Assembly: GCA_943788115.1 (NCBI GenBank)
Contig: CALSPA010000013.1
Span: 42,728-106,727, forward strand
DNA length: 64,000 bases
Reading direction: 5' to 3'
Origin: an uncultured Flavobacteriales bacterium
GTDB taxonomy: Bacteria; Bacteroidota; Bacteroidia; Flavobacteriales_D; Parvicellaceae
Shown: piece after piece, positions 27,404 to 37,976 of the stretch
Layout: each line of letters begins with the position of its first letter
How positions within the stretch are numbered: the stretch's first letter is position 1
Notes under the pieces: model-generated
Seen by the model: the letters and a program-made list of their open reading frames with translations, nothing else
What the model was told of the DNA's origin: nothing
Databases searched by the model: none
Translations under genes and position numbers: made by a program

Positions 27404-29548
27404 TTATTTAATTACAACAAACTTCATGGTTTTTTTATCACTTCCATTAGAAAGGGAAATACTATAACTTCCATTTGAGTAATCAGTAAGGTCAATTACA
27501 AAATTGTTAGTATTATATGAAGAAAGATTATTAGCTTCAATAAGTTTTCCGTTTAAGTTGTAAATTTCATAGGTAGTCCAATTTTTTGAAGAAGTAATGT
27601 TTAATTTGTTACTAGCCGGATTTGGATAATGTTTAGTGATGTCGTTTAATGTCATTTCGTCAGAAGAAATTATTCCATAAAACCAATCATGAGAGGTTTT
27701 AATGATGTCAAACATTGCAGTTTGGTCATCAACCATTTCTAATGAGATACCAAGATATACCACTTTATAAGTTGAGTTCTCAAATCTTGTAGCACCAACT
27801 TTACTTGGATCTCCGTTATAATTAAATATTGCTTGAGCACCATTAATTGGATTTAATTGATCTGGATACATATATCCACCATAAGGATCTGTTATTGCAG
27901 ATGATGAATTTGACCCAAAAACATTGTCTGATGTTACCGTTGAGAATTGAGAATTAGCAGTACTTCCATCATCAACATATGAAGTGTTTAAATAAGTTGT
28001 GTAAAAGTTTTGTGTTGTAGGAGTTCCATAACCGCTACCAGATTCGATATCCCATCCAATATCTTGACCAGCTACAAATAAATTACCTCCGTTGTCTAGA
28101 AAAGTAGCTAAAGAATTAGCATCTTCATCAGCTAGAGAAGGGAAGGTCCAACCAATATTTAAGTAAACGTTATTCACACTGTTTAGAGCTAAGTTGTCTG
28201 AGAAAATATTAAACGTGTTGGCACTTGTAATATCATAAGTTGTGTTGTTTGAATAACCTAAACCATCACGATAATTAACTTGATAATCAGAAGCACCATT
28301 ACCATTGCCAGCACCATTATTCCCAGAACCATTAACAATTAAATCTGTTACTCCGCTTATTACATAAACTTTTTGAGTTTGAACTGCTATTGGATTTGAT
28401 GTTAAATACATCGTTAATGTGTATGAAGAAACAGCTGCCGTAGTACCGGGGAAAACTTCAATTCCTAAAGCTGTAGTTGAACCACTTGTTAAACTAATTG
28501 TTTGATTAGTTGAATATGGACTACCATTCACAGAGTAAGATGAACTCCAATCTCCAGGCTGGTCACTCGTTAATTCAAAATTATAATCATTACTACCTGC
28601 AATTAATGGGTCAATTGTAAAAGAGAAGTTTGTAGGAGAACCAACAGCTCCTTCTAAACCTTGACCAACAAGGCCATTGAAATCTCCAATAAAAGGTGCG
28701 TTATTACCATCATTACTTCCGCCATCTGCTGAAATTGAAACACCTGTATATATTTCTTGAGTAGTTTCAGTCACAAAAACAACAATGTGGCAATTAGAAA
28801 CATCAATAGGTAAACCGTTAACATCTGCTGGAACTGTATATACATATTGATTTTGGTATAAACTTCCTTGGGTTGTTGTTGATATAACATCACCCCATTG
28901 TCCAGTAATAAAATCTCTTAACATGTGGCTATGAACATAATCAGATCCTACATAATTAGTTGGATTGTAATTTGTTCCTCCTGTTTGAGGCCCTAATAAT
29001 GAATCTTGTATTAATGCTACATTCAAGTAGTTAGTGGCTGCTGAACTATTGGATGTGTAAAAAGCTTCAACATCAATGGTAAGTTCATTTGTTGCAGCGT
29101 TAAATGTTGATGTTGCTCCAACATTAACAGGTGAAACTTCTTGCATTATTTCATCTGCCATTGTTGTCCATGATGTACGACCACTCGCTGTTCCTCCTGC
29201 TGTCATAGCAGTGGCAAACGCATGTCTGTTAACCGATCCTGCTGGATAGCCAGTTAATCCGGTTTGACCAGCGATTGCAGACCCCCATGATGTTTGAAAA
29301 TCTGGCTCACCTGCAGATGGTGTAGCGTAACCACCAGTGTGTATATTTATTAGAACTACTCTGTTAGGGTTGTTGTTGTATAGCGTAGATCCAATTAGGT
29401 GTCCATCTGGACAATAAGTACAATGAATACCTGTAAACTCTTCTAAAATAGCAGATTTGTATTGAGGACTTGTTGTAACTATACTTTGTCCAATTAATGA
29501 ACCAACAGAAATAGTTATTATTGATAGAATTGATAATATTTTTCTCAT
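27404..29548 (-). CDS. Omp28-related T9SS-sorted surface protein
   Basis: A 714-residue exported protein with a signal peptide (about residues 1-20, ending IGQS). The N-terminal 230 residues resemble the Omp28 family: AILEEFTGIHCTYCPDGH contains a thioredoxin-like CxxC, followed by GYPAGSVNRHAF. The middle has Ig-like and glycine/asparagine-rich segments. The last about 75 residues are a type A T9SS sorting domain (YPNPASNKLNI, later NGSYSISLSNG), so it is secreted by the type IX system. The CxxC suggests a redox or cysteine-binding role, unproven. It ends at the terminator shared with lysA. Confidence 0.85.
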   Translation of the reverse strand: MRKILSILSIITISVGSLIGQSIVTTSPQYKSAILEEFTGIHCTYCPDGHLIGSTLYNNNPNRVVLINIHTGGYATPSAGEPDFQTSWGSAIAGQTGLTGYPAGSVNRHAFATAMTAGGTASGRTSWTTMADEIMQEVSPVNVGATSTFNAATNELTIDVEAFYTSNSSAATNYLNVALIQDSLLGPQTGGTNYNPTNYVGSDYVHSHMLRDFITGQWGDVISTTTQGSLYQNQYVYTVPADVNGLPIDVSNCHIVVFVTETTQEIYTGVSISADGGSNDGNNAPFIGDFNGLVGQGLEGAVGSPTNFSFTIDPLIAGSNDYNFELTSDQPGDWSSSYSVNGSPYSTNQTISLTSGSTTALGIEVFPGTTAAVSSYTLTMYLTSNPIAVQTQKVYVISGVTDLIVNGSGNNGAGNGNGASDYQVNYRDGLGYSNNTTYDITSANTFNIFSDNLALNSVNNVYLNIGWTFPSLADEDANSLATFLDNGGNLFVAGQDIGWDIESGSGYGTPTTQNFYTTYLNTSYVDDGSTANSQFSTVTSDNVFGSNSSSAITDPYGGYMYPDQLNPINGAQAIFNYNGDPSKVGATRFENSTYKVVYLGISLEMVDDQTAMFDIIKTSHDWFYGIISSDEMTLNDITKHYPNPASNKLNITSSKNWTTYEIYNLNGKLIEANNLSSYNTNNFVIDLTDYSNGSYSISLSNGSDKKTMKFVVIK

Positions 29549-29674
29549 GTTTTTTAAATTAATTTTATTAAAAATACACCAATTTAATTTATTGATGTAT
29601 TAAATAATTATGAATAATTGGAAACCTAACATGTCTAATGTTAAGTGAAAAGCAAGCTTTGGGTTATTAAAATG

Positions 29675-30073
29675 TTAATTTTTTAAAACTCTGTCTTTAC
29701 CAACAAATTCAGGAGACTGAATAGAGATAACTCTTAAAGGAATTGTTGAAGTAACTTCAATACCGTGCCATGTATTTTTTGGAACTATAATTAAGTCACC
29801 AGGTTCAACATGATAGGTAGTTGCTCCTAAATGAAAACGACCTTCTCCTTGAGTTATATAAATGTTTTCTACATGATTTTCATGTTTGTGAATTTTAACT
29901 TTTCTTTTCACCCAAATTGCAAAAGTTGTTGAATTCACATTAGATGATATTTGATGAACATGAATGTTTTCAAAAGCAGAATCTGGCCTTACTTTGTTAA
30001 ATTCACCTACAAATTCTTGAGTGTAAATTAGTGAAAAAAATAAATTGAATAATATGAATAATGTTATTTTCAT
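29675..30073 (-). CDS. Exported cupin-domain protein
   Basis: A 132-residue protein with a signal peptide (MKITLFILFNLFFSLIYTQ) and a cupin_2 barrel. The metal-binding motifs are visible as IHKHENHVENIYITQGEG and the second motif GDLIIVPKNTWHGIEV. The ATG at 30073 is chosen because it overlaps the fmt stop codon as ATGA; the track starts two codons earlier. An exported single-domain cupin directly after fmt has no obvious link to formyl-Met-tRNA synthesis; it may just share the transcript. The reaction is unknown. Confidence 0.82.
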   Translation of the reverse strand: MKITLFILFNLFFSLIYTQEFVGEFNKVRPDSAFENIHVHQISSNVNSTTFAIWVKRKVKIHKHENHVENIYITQGEGRFHLGATTYHVEPGDLIIVPKNTWHGIEVTSTIPLRVISIQSPEFVGKDRVLKN

Positions 30074-30999
30074 AAACATTTTGAATTTGTTATTCTAGCG
30101 CCTTTAATAAATTCTTTAGCAGGCATTCTTTTTTTTCCTTCCAGCTGAATTTCTGCTAAATTAAGACTTCCAAATGAACAACCAATATGAAGTTCATTAT
30201 TTATTATTTTAATTTCTCCTGTGTTTAATTTGGAATTTAATGGAATAGCACTGAAAATTTTAAGAATTAATTTTTTTTCATCAATCATAACATGAGTCCA
30301 TGCTCCAGGATATGGAGATAATCCTCTTATTAAATTATTTATTTCAGTATTAGTCTTAGACCAATCTATTTTCCCTGTTAATTTATTAATTTTTGGAGCT
30401 GATTTTAATAGCTTATTATCTTCTTGTTTATATGCTTGAATATTATTATTCTCAATGTCATTAATGGTGTTTAATAATAGTGTAGCACCTTGATGCATTA
30501 ACTTGTTATGAAGTGTGCCAACATTATCTAATTCATCAATTAGAACAGTTTTGTTTTGAATTATTTTTCCTGTATCAATTTCTTTCTCAATAAAAAATGT
30601 GGAAACTCCAGTAATTTTTTCACCATTAATAATAGCCCAATTAATAGGAGCTGCTCCTCTATAATTAGGGAGTAGTGATGCGTGTAAATTTATTGTTCCT
30701 AATTTAGGCATACTCCATACTATTTCAGGTAACATCCTAAAAGCTACTACAACAAATAAATCTGCATCAATGGTCTTTAATTCATTTATGAAAATTGAGT
30801 CTTTAAGGTTTGGTGGCTGTAGAACTTTTATGTTGTTAGATAAAGCAAATTCTTTAACGGCAGAAGATTTAAGCTTTTTACCTCTTCCAGCAGGCCTGTC
30901 AGGGGCTGTCACAACTGCTTCAAGTTGATGAGAGCTAGTTAAAATTTTTCCTAAACTTTCAATTGCAAATTCAGGGGTTCCCATAAAAATTATTCTCAT
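30070..30999 (-). CDS. fmt: Methionyl-tRNA formyltransferase
   Basis: A 309-residue enzyme that formylates Met on initiator tRNA using 10-formyltetrahydrofolate. The start (MRIIFMGTPEFAIESL), the folate-binding core HASLLPNYRGAAPINWAI and the family GKIDWSKTNTEINNLIRGLSPYPGAWT are all present. The length is standard. It is the middle gene of an operon on the minus strand: rlmI-like, then 9 bases, fmt, then the cupin gene with overlap. Confidence 0.95.
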   Translation of the reverse strand: MRIIFMGTPEFAIESLGKILTSSHQLEAVVTAPDRPAGRGKKLKSSAVKEFALSNNIKVLQPPNLKDSIFINELKTIDADLFVVVAFRMLPEIVWSMPKLGTINLHASLLPNYRGAAPINWAIINGEKITGVSTFFIEKEIDTGKIIQNKTVLIDELDNVGTLHNKLMHQGATLLLNTINDIENNNIQAYKQEDNKLLKSAPKINKLTGKIDWSKTNTEINNLIRGLSPYPGAWTHVMIDEKKLILKIFSAIPLNSKLNTGEIKIINNELHIGCSFGSLNLAEIQLEGKKRMPAKEFIKGARITNSKCL

Positions 31000-31008
31000 A
31001 CTGTAAAT

Positions 31009-32193
31009 TTAAAATACTTGAATTACTAGACCTTTTAAATATTCACTTTCTGGATGAAAAATGTTAATTGGATGATCTGCTGGTTGGTGAAGCTGATTTA
31101 GAATTTTAATTTTTCTTTCTAAAGCAATACCGACTGAAAGTATGGTGTTTCTAAATAGCTCTTTACTAATTACTTGTGAGCAAGAAAAGGTAAATATAAT
31201 TCCCCCAGGTTTTATTTTTTCTATTGCTCTAGAATTTAATCTTTTATAACCTTGAATGGCTTTGTGTTTAGCGCTCATGTGTTTTGCAAATGCTGGTGGG
31301 TCAAGTATTATAATGTCATAATCTTCATTTATGTCTTTAATGTATTCCATTGCATCTGCTACAATAGATTTATGCTTAATATTTTTGTTATTAATAAGTG
31401 CTATATTTTTTTCTAATAAATCGATTGCTTTTTTAGAACTATCTAAAGAATGAACTTCTTTAGCGCCATTGTTAAGTGCGTATATAGAAAATCCACCGGA
31501 ATAGCAAAATGTATTTAATATTTTTTTGTCTTTTGAAATCTCACCTAATAATTTTCTATTTTCTCTCTGATCAATAAAGAACCCAGTTTTTTGGCCATTA
31601 ATCCAATTAATAGAAAATGAATTGTTGTTTTCTTTTGCAGGTGCTCTATTTATATCGTTTCCGAATAAATAAGTGTTTTCAATTGAGTAATTGGTTTGAT
31701 ATTTTTGATCTAATGAATCTGAACTTTTATCATAAATTGCATCTATATTAGGTAATCTTTCTCTTAAAATAGTGCAAATTAAATCCTTGATTAACCACAT
31801 TCCAATAGAATGACATTGAATTACAGCTGTACCATTGTAAAAATCAATTATTAAACCAGAAAGATCATCTCCTTCAGCATGAATTAAACGAAATATTGTT
31901 GTATTGGCATTATCTATAAATTCTTTTCGATTATTAATGGCTAATTCAATCTTTAACTTCCAATATTTTTCATCTATTGGTTGTTGTCTAAATTCAAAAA
32001 TACGTACGCATAAGTTTTCCTGTTGATAATGACCAGTACCTAAATATTTTCCTTTATTAGAAAAAACTTCAACAGCATCTCCATCTTTTACACCTTGCTG
32101 TATTTCTTTTATTGCATTAGAAAAAATCCATGGGTGAAATCGTTTTATTGATTTGTCTTTTGCCGGCTTTAAAATAACTTTTCCTAAATTCAT
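31009..32193 (-). CDS. RlmI-like class I SAM-dependent rRNA methyltransferase
   Basis: A 394-residue protein of the RlmI/YccW group, which methylate C5 of a cytosine in 23S rRNA. It has an N-terminal PUA-like domain (SIKRFHPWIFSNAI and GHYQQENLCVRIFEF), a central region, and a C-terminal Rossmann methyltransferase domain with FIDQRENRKL, NTFCYSGGFSIYA, VHSLDSSKKA and IILDPPAFAK. The FCYSGGFS glycine loop binds SAM and DPPAFAK is the catalytic motif. First gene of the fmt-containing operon. Exact target is inferred from the family. Confidence 0.9.
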   Translation of the reverse strand: MNLGKVILKPAKDKSIKRFHPWIFSNAIKEIQQGVKDGDAVEVFSNKGKYLGTGHYQQENLCVRIFEFRQQPIDEKYWKLKIELAINNRKEFIDNANTTIFRLIHAEGDDLSGLIIDFYNGTAVIQCHSIGMWLIKDLICTILRERLPNIDAIYDKSSDSLDQKYQTNYSIENTYLFGNDINRAPAKENNNSFSINWINGQKTGFFIDQRENRKLLGEISKDKKILNTFCYSGGFSIYALNNGAKEVHSLDSSKKAIDLLEKNIALINNKNIKHKSIVADAMEYIKDINEDYDIIILDPPAFAKHMSAKHKAIQGYKRLNSRAIEKIKPGGIIFTFSCSQVISKELFRNTILSVGIALERKIKILNQLHQPADHPINIFHPESEYLKGLVIQVF

Positions 32194-32245
32194 TATAAAT
32201 TATATCAGTCGACAAAATAACAATTAATATTTTAAAGAATAAAGA

Positions 32246-33136
32246 GTGAAATTCGGACATTTAGAAATACTTGACAATGTAGACTTTACTTTGCCAGCTT
32301 TTGAAAATAATTTTGGAGTTAAATCTAAGATAGATTTTAAAGAGCTTAATTTTCACTTTGGAGCACCTGTTTGGGGAGATAAAGATTATATAGGTGTTTT
32401 ATATCCAAAAGGAACCAAACAAAATAAATTTCTTAATGAATATGCAAAACAATTTAACAGTATTGAAGTTAACGCAACTCGTTTTGGAACACCAAAGTCT
32501 GTTGTATTAGATAATTGGAAAAGTGCTGTTAGTAATGAGTTTAAGTTTTCATTGAAAGTTCCTCAAGTTATTACTCATAGAAAAGACATTAACGACATTA
32601 AAGCCAGACATCAAATAGATAAATTTATTCTTGCTATTGATCATTTAGGCAATAATTCAGGAATTAGTTTTGCTGTTATGGCAAATTATTTTAAAGCAAG
32701 TCAATTTAAAATGCTTGTAGAATTCGTCCAAAACATTCCAATCGACATGCCTTTTTCTATTGAGTTTAGGGATCCATCTTGGTTTGCGCCATCGTTAATG
32801 AATGAATGGCAATCGCTTTTCGTAGAAAATAATATTGGTACTGTTATAACTGACACTCCAGGAAGGAGAGATGTGGCACATTGTAGATTATCTGGTGATA
32901 ATTTATTTGTTAGATATGTTGGGAATTTCAATCATATTAGCGATACTCATAGAATTAAGATTTGGGTAGATAAAATAATAGAAAGTACAAATTTTGGTAT
33001 TAAAAATGTTTGGTTTTATGTTCATCAACCGGGAGATGACAGAGGAAGGGTGGTTGATTTTTTTAACACATTTATTAATGAGTTAAAATTGAAAAATAGT
33101 AAGGAAATAACCTTGCTAAAAGATTATAGACTCTAA
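32246..33136 (+). CDS. DUF72 domain protein
   Basis: A 296-residue cytoplasmic protein of the DUF72 (YecE-like) TIM-barrel family. It has YAKQFNSIEVNATRFG, FKFSLKVPQVITH and FSIEFRDPSWF, and ends with VWFYVHQPGDDRGRVVDFFNTF. The start is a GTG (MKFGHLEI). DUF72 is widespread and without a firmly known reaction. It is divergent from the rlmI-like gene, with only about 50 bases between them. Confidence 0.9.
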   Translation: MKFGHLEILDNVDFTLPAFENNFGVKSKIDFKELNFHFGAPVWGDKDYIGVLYPKGTKQNKFLNEYAKQFNSIEVNATRFGTPKSVVLDNWKSAVSNEFKFSLKVPQVITHRKDINDIKARHQIDKFILAIDHLGNNSGISFAVMANYFKASQFKMLVEFVQNIPIDMPFSIEFRDPSWFAPSLMNEWQSLFVENNIGTVITDTPGRRDVAHCRLSGDNLFVRYVGNFNHISDTHRIKIWVDKIIESTNFGIKNVWFYVHQPGDDRGRVVDFFNTFINELKLKNSKEITLLKDYRL

Positions 33137-33144
33137 AATTATAA

Positions 33145-33897
33145 TTAAATGTAATTACTTGCTTTGTATGAAATATAACCAATCATTTCATGAAGTAATA
33201 TTCTCCATTGAAACAAAACGCTTGATTGAGGAATAACAAAGCTTTCCCAATAGATGTGTTTTTCTTCCAATTTAATTATATAAGGATCAACATTTAATTT
33301 ATTTTTCTTAAAACACGCCATGGCTCTTCTTTGATGATAATCTGAAGTGATTAAGAGGCATTTAGGAGACGGTTTTTTCGAATTTTTAAAGATGTAGTTG
33401 GATGTGAATAATGCATTCTGGTAAGTGTTTTGAGAGTTTTTCTCACAAATTATATCATAATTAGGGATGCCAATTCCTACTAAATATTTTTTAAGGTAGT
33501 CAGCTTCTATAAGCTCGGATTGTAAACTTCCAGATGCGCCACTAATTATAATTTTATTTATTTTGTTTGCCTTGTAAAGTTTAATAGTATTCAACATTCG
33601 ATTGCTACTATATCCAAATTTCATGTCTTTTTTGGTAGAGTTTAAGCTAATAATACCACCTAGTAAAATTCCATAATCATATTCTTCTTGTAATTCAACT
33701 TGTTTAAGATTCCACAAATCAGAACTCAATTTATGGATGTAACTGTTTGAGAAAAAAAGTAACAGTAAAAAACTAATTAATAAATGTTTTCTTCTTCGGT
33801 ATTTTCTCTTGCTGAATAATCCTAGAAAGAAAAAAAGACCAATAATAACCAATGGATCTGCTATGAATCCTAATATTTTAGATAAAATAAAAAACAA
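33145..33897 (-). CDS. YdcF/ElyC (DUF218) family membrane protein
   Basis: A 250-residue protein with two N-terminal membrane segments (about residues 4-26 and 38-53) and a DUF218 domain. Motifs are YGILLGGII, MLNTIKLYKANKINKIIISGAS, IICEKNSQNTYQNA and LLITSDYHQRRA. ElyC and SanA of this fold affect peptidoglycan or envelope synthesis in enterobacteria, so an envelope role is plausible. It converges on the DUF72 gene and is divergent from icmF. Confidence 0.85.
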   Translation of the reverse strand: MFFILSKILGFIADPLVIIGLFFFLGLFSKRKYRRRKHLLISFLLLLFFSNSYIHKLSSDLWNLKQVELQEEYDYGILLGGIISLNSTKKDMKFGYSSNRMLNTIKLYKANKINKIIISGASGSLQSELIEADYLKKYLVGIGIPNYDIICEKNSQNTYQNALFTSNYIFKNSKKPSPKCLLITSDYHQRRAMACFKKNKLNVDPYIIKLEEKHIYWESFVIPQSSVLFQWRILLHEMIGYISYKASNYI

Positions 33898-33947
33898 AAA
33901 TTTTAATTTTTTATAAAGCTATTTATTTTCTATTAAATGGATTTGAA

Positions 33948-33978
33948 TTTGACAACCTAAATCAAAAATGTATTTTTG
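33948..33978 (+). promoter_or_regulatory. Promoter of icmF (TTTG-N19-TATTTTTG)
   Basis: TTTG at 33948-33951 and TATTTTTG at 33971-33978 are separated by exactly 19 bases, the spacing of the Bacteroidota primary-sigma consensus. The expected start of transcription is about 10 bases before the icmF ATG. Confidence 0.75.
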
Positions 33979-33997
33979 TTTCAAATCATAGATTTAA

Positions 33998-36900
33998 ATG
34001 GATTCAAAAATATATAAACCCGTAAATAAGATTAGAATTGTTACAGCAGCATCACTTTTCGATGGTCATGATGCAGCAATTAATATAATGAGAAGAATAA
34101 TTCAGTCTACTGGATGTGAGGTTATTCATCTAGGTCATGACAGGAGTGTTGAAGAAGTTGTTAATTGTGCTATTCAAGAAGATGCTCAGGCTATTGCAAT
34201 GACATCTTATCAAGGAGGCCATAATGAATATTTTAAATACATGTATGACCTTTTAAAAGAAAAAGGAGCCAGTGATATTAAAATATTTGGTGGAGGTGGT
34301 GGAACAATTCTTCCTTCTGAGATTGAAGAATTGCAGGATTATGGTATTGAAAGAATATATCATCCAGATGATGGTAGAACATTGGGTCTTCAAGGAATGA
34401 TTAATGACTTAGTTGAAAGATGTGATTTTCCTACCGGTAAAAATCAGAAGAAAGAGCTCTCAAAAAAGTCGTTCGATAAAAATCCACTTACAATTGGTAA
34501 GATGATATCTGCTGCTGAAAATTTCATGGATGAAAATGAAAAGGAGCTTCAGATGATTCACGAAAATGCTGAAAAATTAAGCATACCGATACTTGGTATC
34601 ACAGGAACTGGTGGTGCTGGTAAATCTTCTTTAGTTGATGAATTAGTTAGGCGATTTTTGGATGATTTCTCCAATAAACAAATTGCAATTGTTTCTGTTG
34701 ATCCATCAAAGAGAAGAACCGGGGGCGCTCTTCTTGGAGATAGAATACGTATGAATTCAATAAACGATGATCGTGTGTACATGCGTTCATTGGCGACTCG
34801 ACAAAGTAATCTTGCATTTCTAAATATGTTTCAAATGCATTAGACATATTAAAGCTTGCTAAGTACGATTTAATAATTTTAGAAACTTCTGGAATTGGTC
34901 AATCAGATACAGAAATTTTAGATCACAGTGATGTTTCTCTTTATGTGATGACACCTGAGTTTGGAGCAGCAACACAACTAGAGAAAATTGACATGCTTGA
35001 CTTTGCAGATATAGTTGCGCTAAATAAATTTGACAAAAGAGGTGCTTTAGATGCTGTTAGAGATGTCAAGAAACAGTATAAACGTAATCATAATTTATGG
35101 GATATTAAAGATGACGAAATTCCAGTTTTTGGAACTATTGCGTCTCAATTTAATGATCCTGGAATGAATACGCTTTATCGTTCTTTAATGGATGAAATTG
35201 AGTTAAAAACAAAAGCAGGTTTGAAATCATCTTTTTCTATTTCTAAAGAAATGTCTGAAAAGATATTTGTTATTCCTCCAAATAGAATTCGTTATTTGTC
35301 AGAAATTTCTGAAAACAACAGAGCCTACGATTCTTGGGTTAACTCTCAAGTTGAAGTTGCTAATAAATTAGATGCATTGTTAAGAACATTGTCTCTCTAT
35401 TCAAAGGATAATTCAAATGAAACAGTTGTACTACTTTAAGCTCAACTTATGAAAAGCTTAAAATGGATCTTGATCCACATAACTTTCAAATCTCTTCAAG
35501 ATTGGGAGGGTAAATTAGGTAAATACAAATCTCCTGTTTTTAAGTTTAAAGTTAGAGACAAAGAGTTGTCTGTTAAAACTCATTCAGAATCATTGTCTCA
35601 TTTGTCAATTCCTAAAGTAGCTGTACCAAGATATTCTAACTGGGGAGATCGACTTAAGTGGTCACTTCAAGAAAATTTCCCTGGTAGAATTTCCATTATA
35701 CAGCTGGTCTGTTTCCTTTTAAAAGAGAGGGTGAAGATCCCTACAAGAATGTTTGCTGGTGAAGGTGGTCCTGAAAGAACAAATAGACGATTTCATTATG
35801 TTAGCTTGGGAATGCCAGCAAAAAGACTTGTCTACTGCTTTTGATTCGGTTACTCTATATGGAAATGATCCTCATATTCGACCAGATATTTATGGTAAAA
35901 TAGGAAATGCGGGAGTTTCAATTTGTTGTTTAGATGATGCAAAAAATTATATTCAGGTTTTGATCTTATCCGAACCATCTACATCTGTTAGTATGACAAT
36001 TAATGGTCCTGCTCCTATGCTACTTGGTTTCTTTATGAATGCTGCAATTGATCAAAATTGTGAGAAATACATCATGAGATAATGTTGAATAAAGAAGTTA
36101 GAAAAAAATTCAGAATATATATACAGAATTCAAGCAGGCCATCATATCAAGGTGATTTACCAGAAGGGAATAATGGTTTAGGTTTAATGCTTCTTGGAAT
36201 TACAGGAGATCAAGTCCTTCCGAAAGATAGTTTATAATCAAATTAAAAAAGAAACATTAACAAAAGTTAGAGGAACTGTTCAAGCGGATATTCTTAAAGA
36301 AGATCAAGCTCAAAATACTTGTATTTTTTCTACAGAGTTTGCATTAGGTTAATGGGAGATGTTCAAGAATATTTTATAAATAATGAAGTTCGTAATTTTT
36401 ATTCTGTTTCTATTTCTGGTTACCATATTGCAGAAGCAGGTGCTAATCCAATTTCACAATTAGCATTTACATTATCCAATGGATTTACTTATGTGGAATA
36501 TTACCTTAGCTAGAGGTATGGACATTAATAACTTTGGTCCTAATTTATCTTTTTTCTTCTCAAATGGAATAGATCCTGAATATGCAGTAATTGGAAGAGT
36601 AGCAAGAAGAATTTGGGCAAAAGCTATGAAAAAGAAATATGGTGCGGATAAAAGAGCTCAAATGTTGAAATATCATATTCAAACATCTGGTAGATCTTTA
36701 CATGCTCAAGAAATAGATTTTAATGATATTAGAACAACTCTTCAGGCATTGTATGCTATTTATGATAATTGTAATTCATTACATACCAATGCTTATGATG
36801 AGGCAATTACAACACCAACAGAAGAGTCTGTAAGAAGGGCGATGGCAATTCAATTAATAATTAACAAGGAGCTAGGTCTTACAAAAAATGAAAACCCATT

Positions 36901-37369
36901 ACAAGGTTCTTTTATTGTTGATGAATTAACTGATTTGGTTGAAGAGGCGGTTTTAATTGAATTTGACAGAATAAATGAAAGAGGTGGTGTTCTTGGTGCT
37001 ATGGAAACAATGTATCAAAGAAGTAAAATTCAAGAAGAATCTCTTTATTATGAAACCTTAAAACATACTGGCGATTTTCCAATAATTGGGGTTAACACAT
37101 TTTTAAGTTCTAAGGGTTCTCCAACTGTAATTCCTGGTGAAGTAATTCGTGCAACAAAAAAAGAAAAGGAATATCAAATTAGTATGCTTTCCAATCTTCA
37201 AGATAACAATAAGGATAAATCCAAAATAGCTATTGAGAAAATAAAACATGCGTCTATTCATAATGATAATATTTTTGAGCAGATGATGGAGGCTTCTAAA
37301 ACTTGTTCTTTAGGTCAGATTACCAATGCATTGTTTCAGGTAGGTGGCCAATATAGGAGAAATATGTAG
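33998..37369 (+). pseudogene. icmF: Fused isobutyryl-CoA/methylmalonyl-CoA mutase (IcmF type), broken by many frameshifts
   Basis: Read across ORFs 33998-34843, 34945-35439, 35449-35844, 35753-36082, 36319-36513 and 36479-37369 this is one protein of about 1120 residues. Domain order is B12-binding ([13 protein letters not shown] and [10 protein letters not shown]), MeaB-type G-protein chaperone ([29 protein letters not shown]) and large mutase domain ([50 protein letters not shown]). That order is typical of IcmF, which interconverts isobutyryl- and n-butyryl-CoA with coenzyme B12. At least nine shifts lie between 34.8 and 36.5 kb; flanks are intact. Sequence error is the likely cause, because conserved residues continue in the shifted frames. 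A promoter lies just upstream. Confidence 0.85.
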
Positions 37370-37373
37370 TTAA

Positions 37374-37976
37374 ATGTCAAAAGATAATCATCTAATTATT
37401 TTTGCGAGAAATCCAGAATTGGGGAAAATTAAAACTCGATTAGCTAAATCGGTAGGAGATAAAAATGCGCTAAAAGTTTACCTTCATTTATTGGAGCACA
37501 CTGCACAAATTTGTTCACCCATTGAAGTCCATAAACACATTTACTACGATTCATTCATAGAAATTGATGATATTTTCCCGGAAAATAGTTTTCAAAAAAG
37601 TATTCAATCTGGTGAAGATTTAGGAGTTAGAATGTATAATGCATTTAAAGATATTTTTGGCCAATGGGCAAAAAAAATTATTTTAATTGGTACAGATTGT
37701 TTTGAACTTAACTCATCAGTTATAGAAAATGCTTTTAATCAATTAGATACTAGCGATGCTGTTATTGGTCCAGCAAAAGATGGTGGATATTATTTAATTG
37801 GAATAAGAAATTTAAAAAAGGATTATTTTATTAATAAGACTTGGGGAGGTGAAAATGTTCTACTTGACACTCTCATAGATTTTAAAAAATTAGAAATCAA
37901 TTATTCACTCCTTCCTGTTCTTAATGATGTGGATCACAAAGAGGATTTAGGAGATTTAGAAAAATTAATTGAATGA
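37374..37976 (+). CDS. TIGR04282 (DUF2064) glycosyltransferase-like protein
   Basis: A 200-residue protein of the TIGR04282 family (arsenosugar-biosynthesis-associated glycosyltransferase). Signatures are IFARNPELGKIKTRLA, LGVRMYNAF, IGTDCFEL and VIGPAKDGGYYLIG. The nucleotidyltransferase/GT-A type core supports transfer of a sugar or nucleotide. No other arsenosugar gene is nearby, so that pathway should not be assumed. It follows icmF by only four bases and overlaps the next gene by four. Confidence 0.87.
   Translation: MSKDNHLIIFARNPELGKIKTRLAKSVGDKNALKVYLHLLEHTAQICSPIEVHKHIYYDSFIEIDDIFPENSFQKSIQSGEDLGVRMYNAFKDIFGQWAKKIILIGTDCFELNSSVIENAFNQLDTSDAVIGPAKDGGYYLIGIRNLKKDYFINKTWGGENVLLDTLIDFKKLEINYSLLPVLNDVDHKEDLGDLEKLIE

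Noticed and set aside
35753-36082. Independent small ORF in the icmF region
   Set aside because: It carries internal mutase-domain motifs (RRFHY, NGPAP) and is a piece of icmF in a shifted frame.
33998-37369. Separate methylmalonyl-CoA mutase subunits (mutA/mutB plus meaB)
   Set aside because: Domain order B12-binding, GTPase, mutase in one continuous stretch is that of the fused IcmF type; the breaks are frameshifts, not gene boundaries.
37374-37976. Evidence for an arsenosugar pathway
   Set aside because: Only the TIGR04282 transferase is present; no arsenic methyltransferase or radical-SAM partner lies nearby, so the pathway name should not be transferred.
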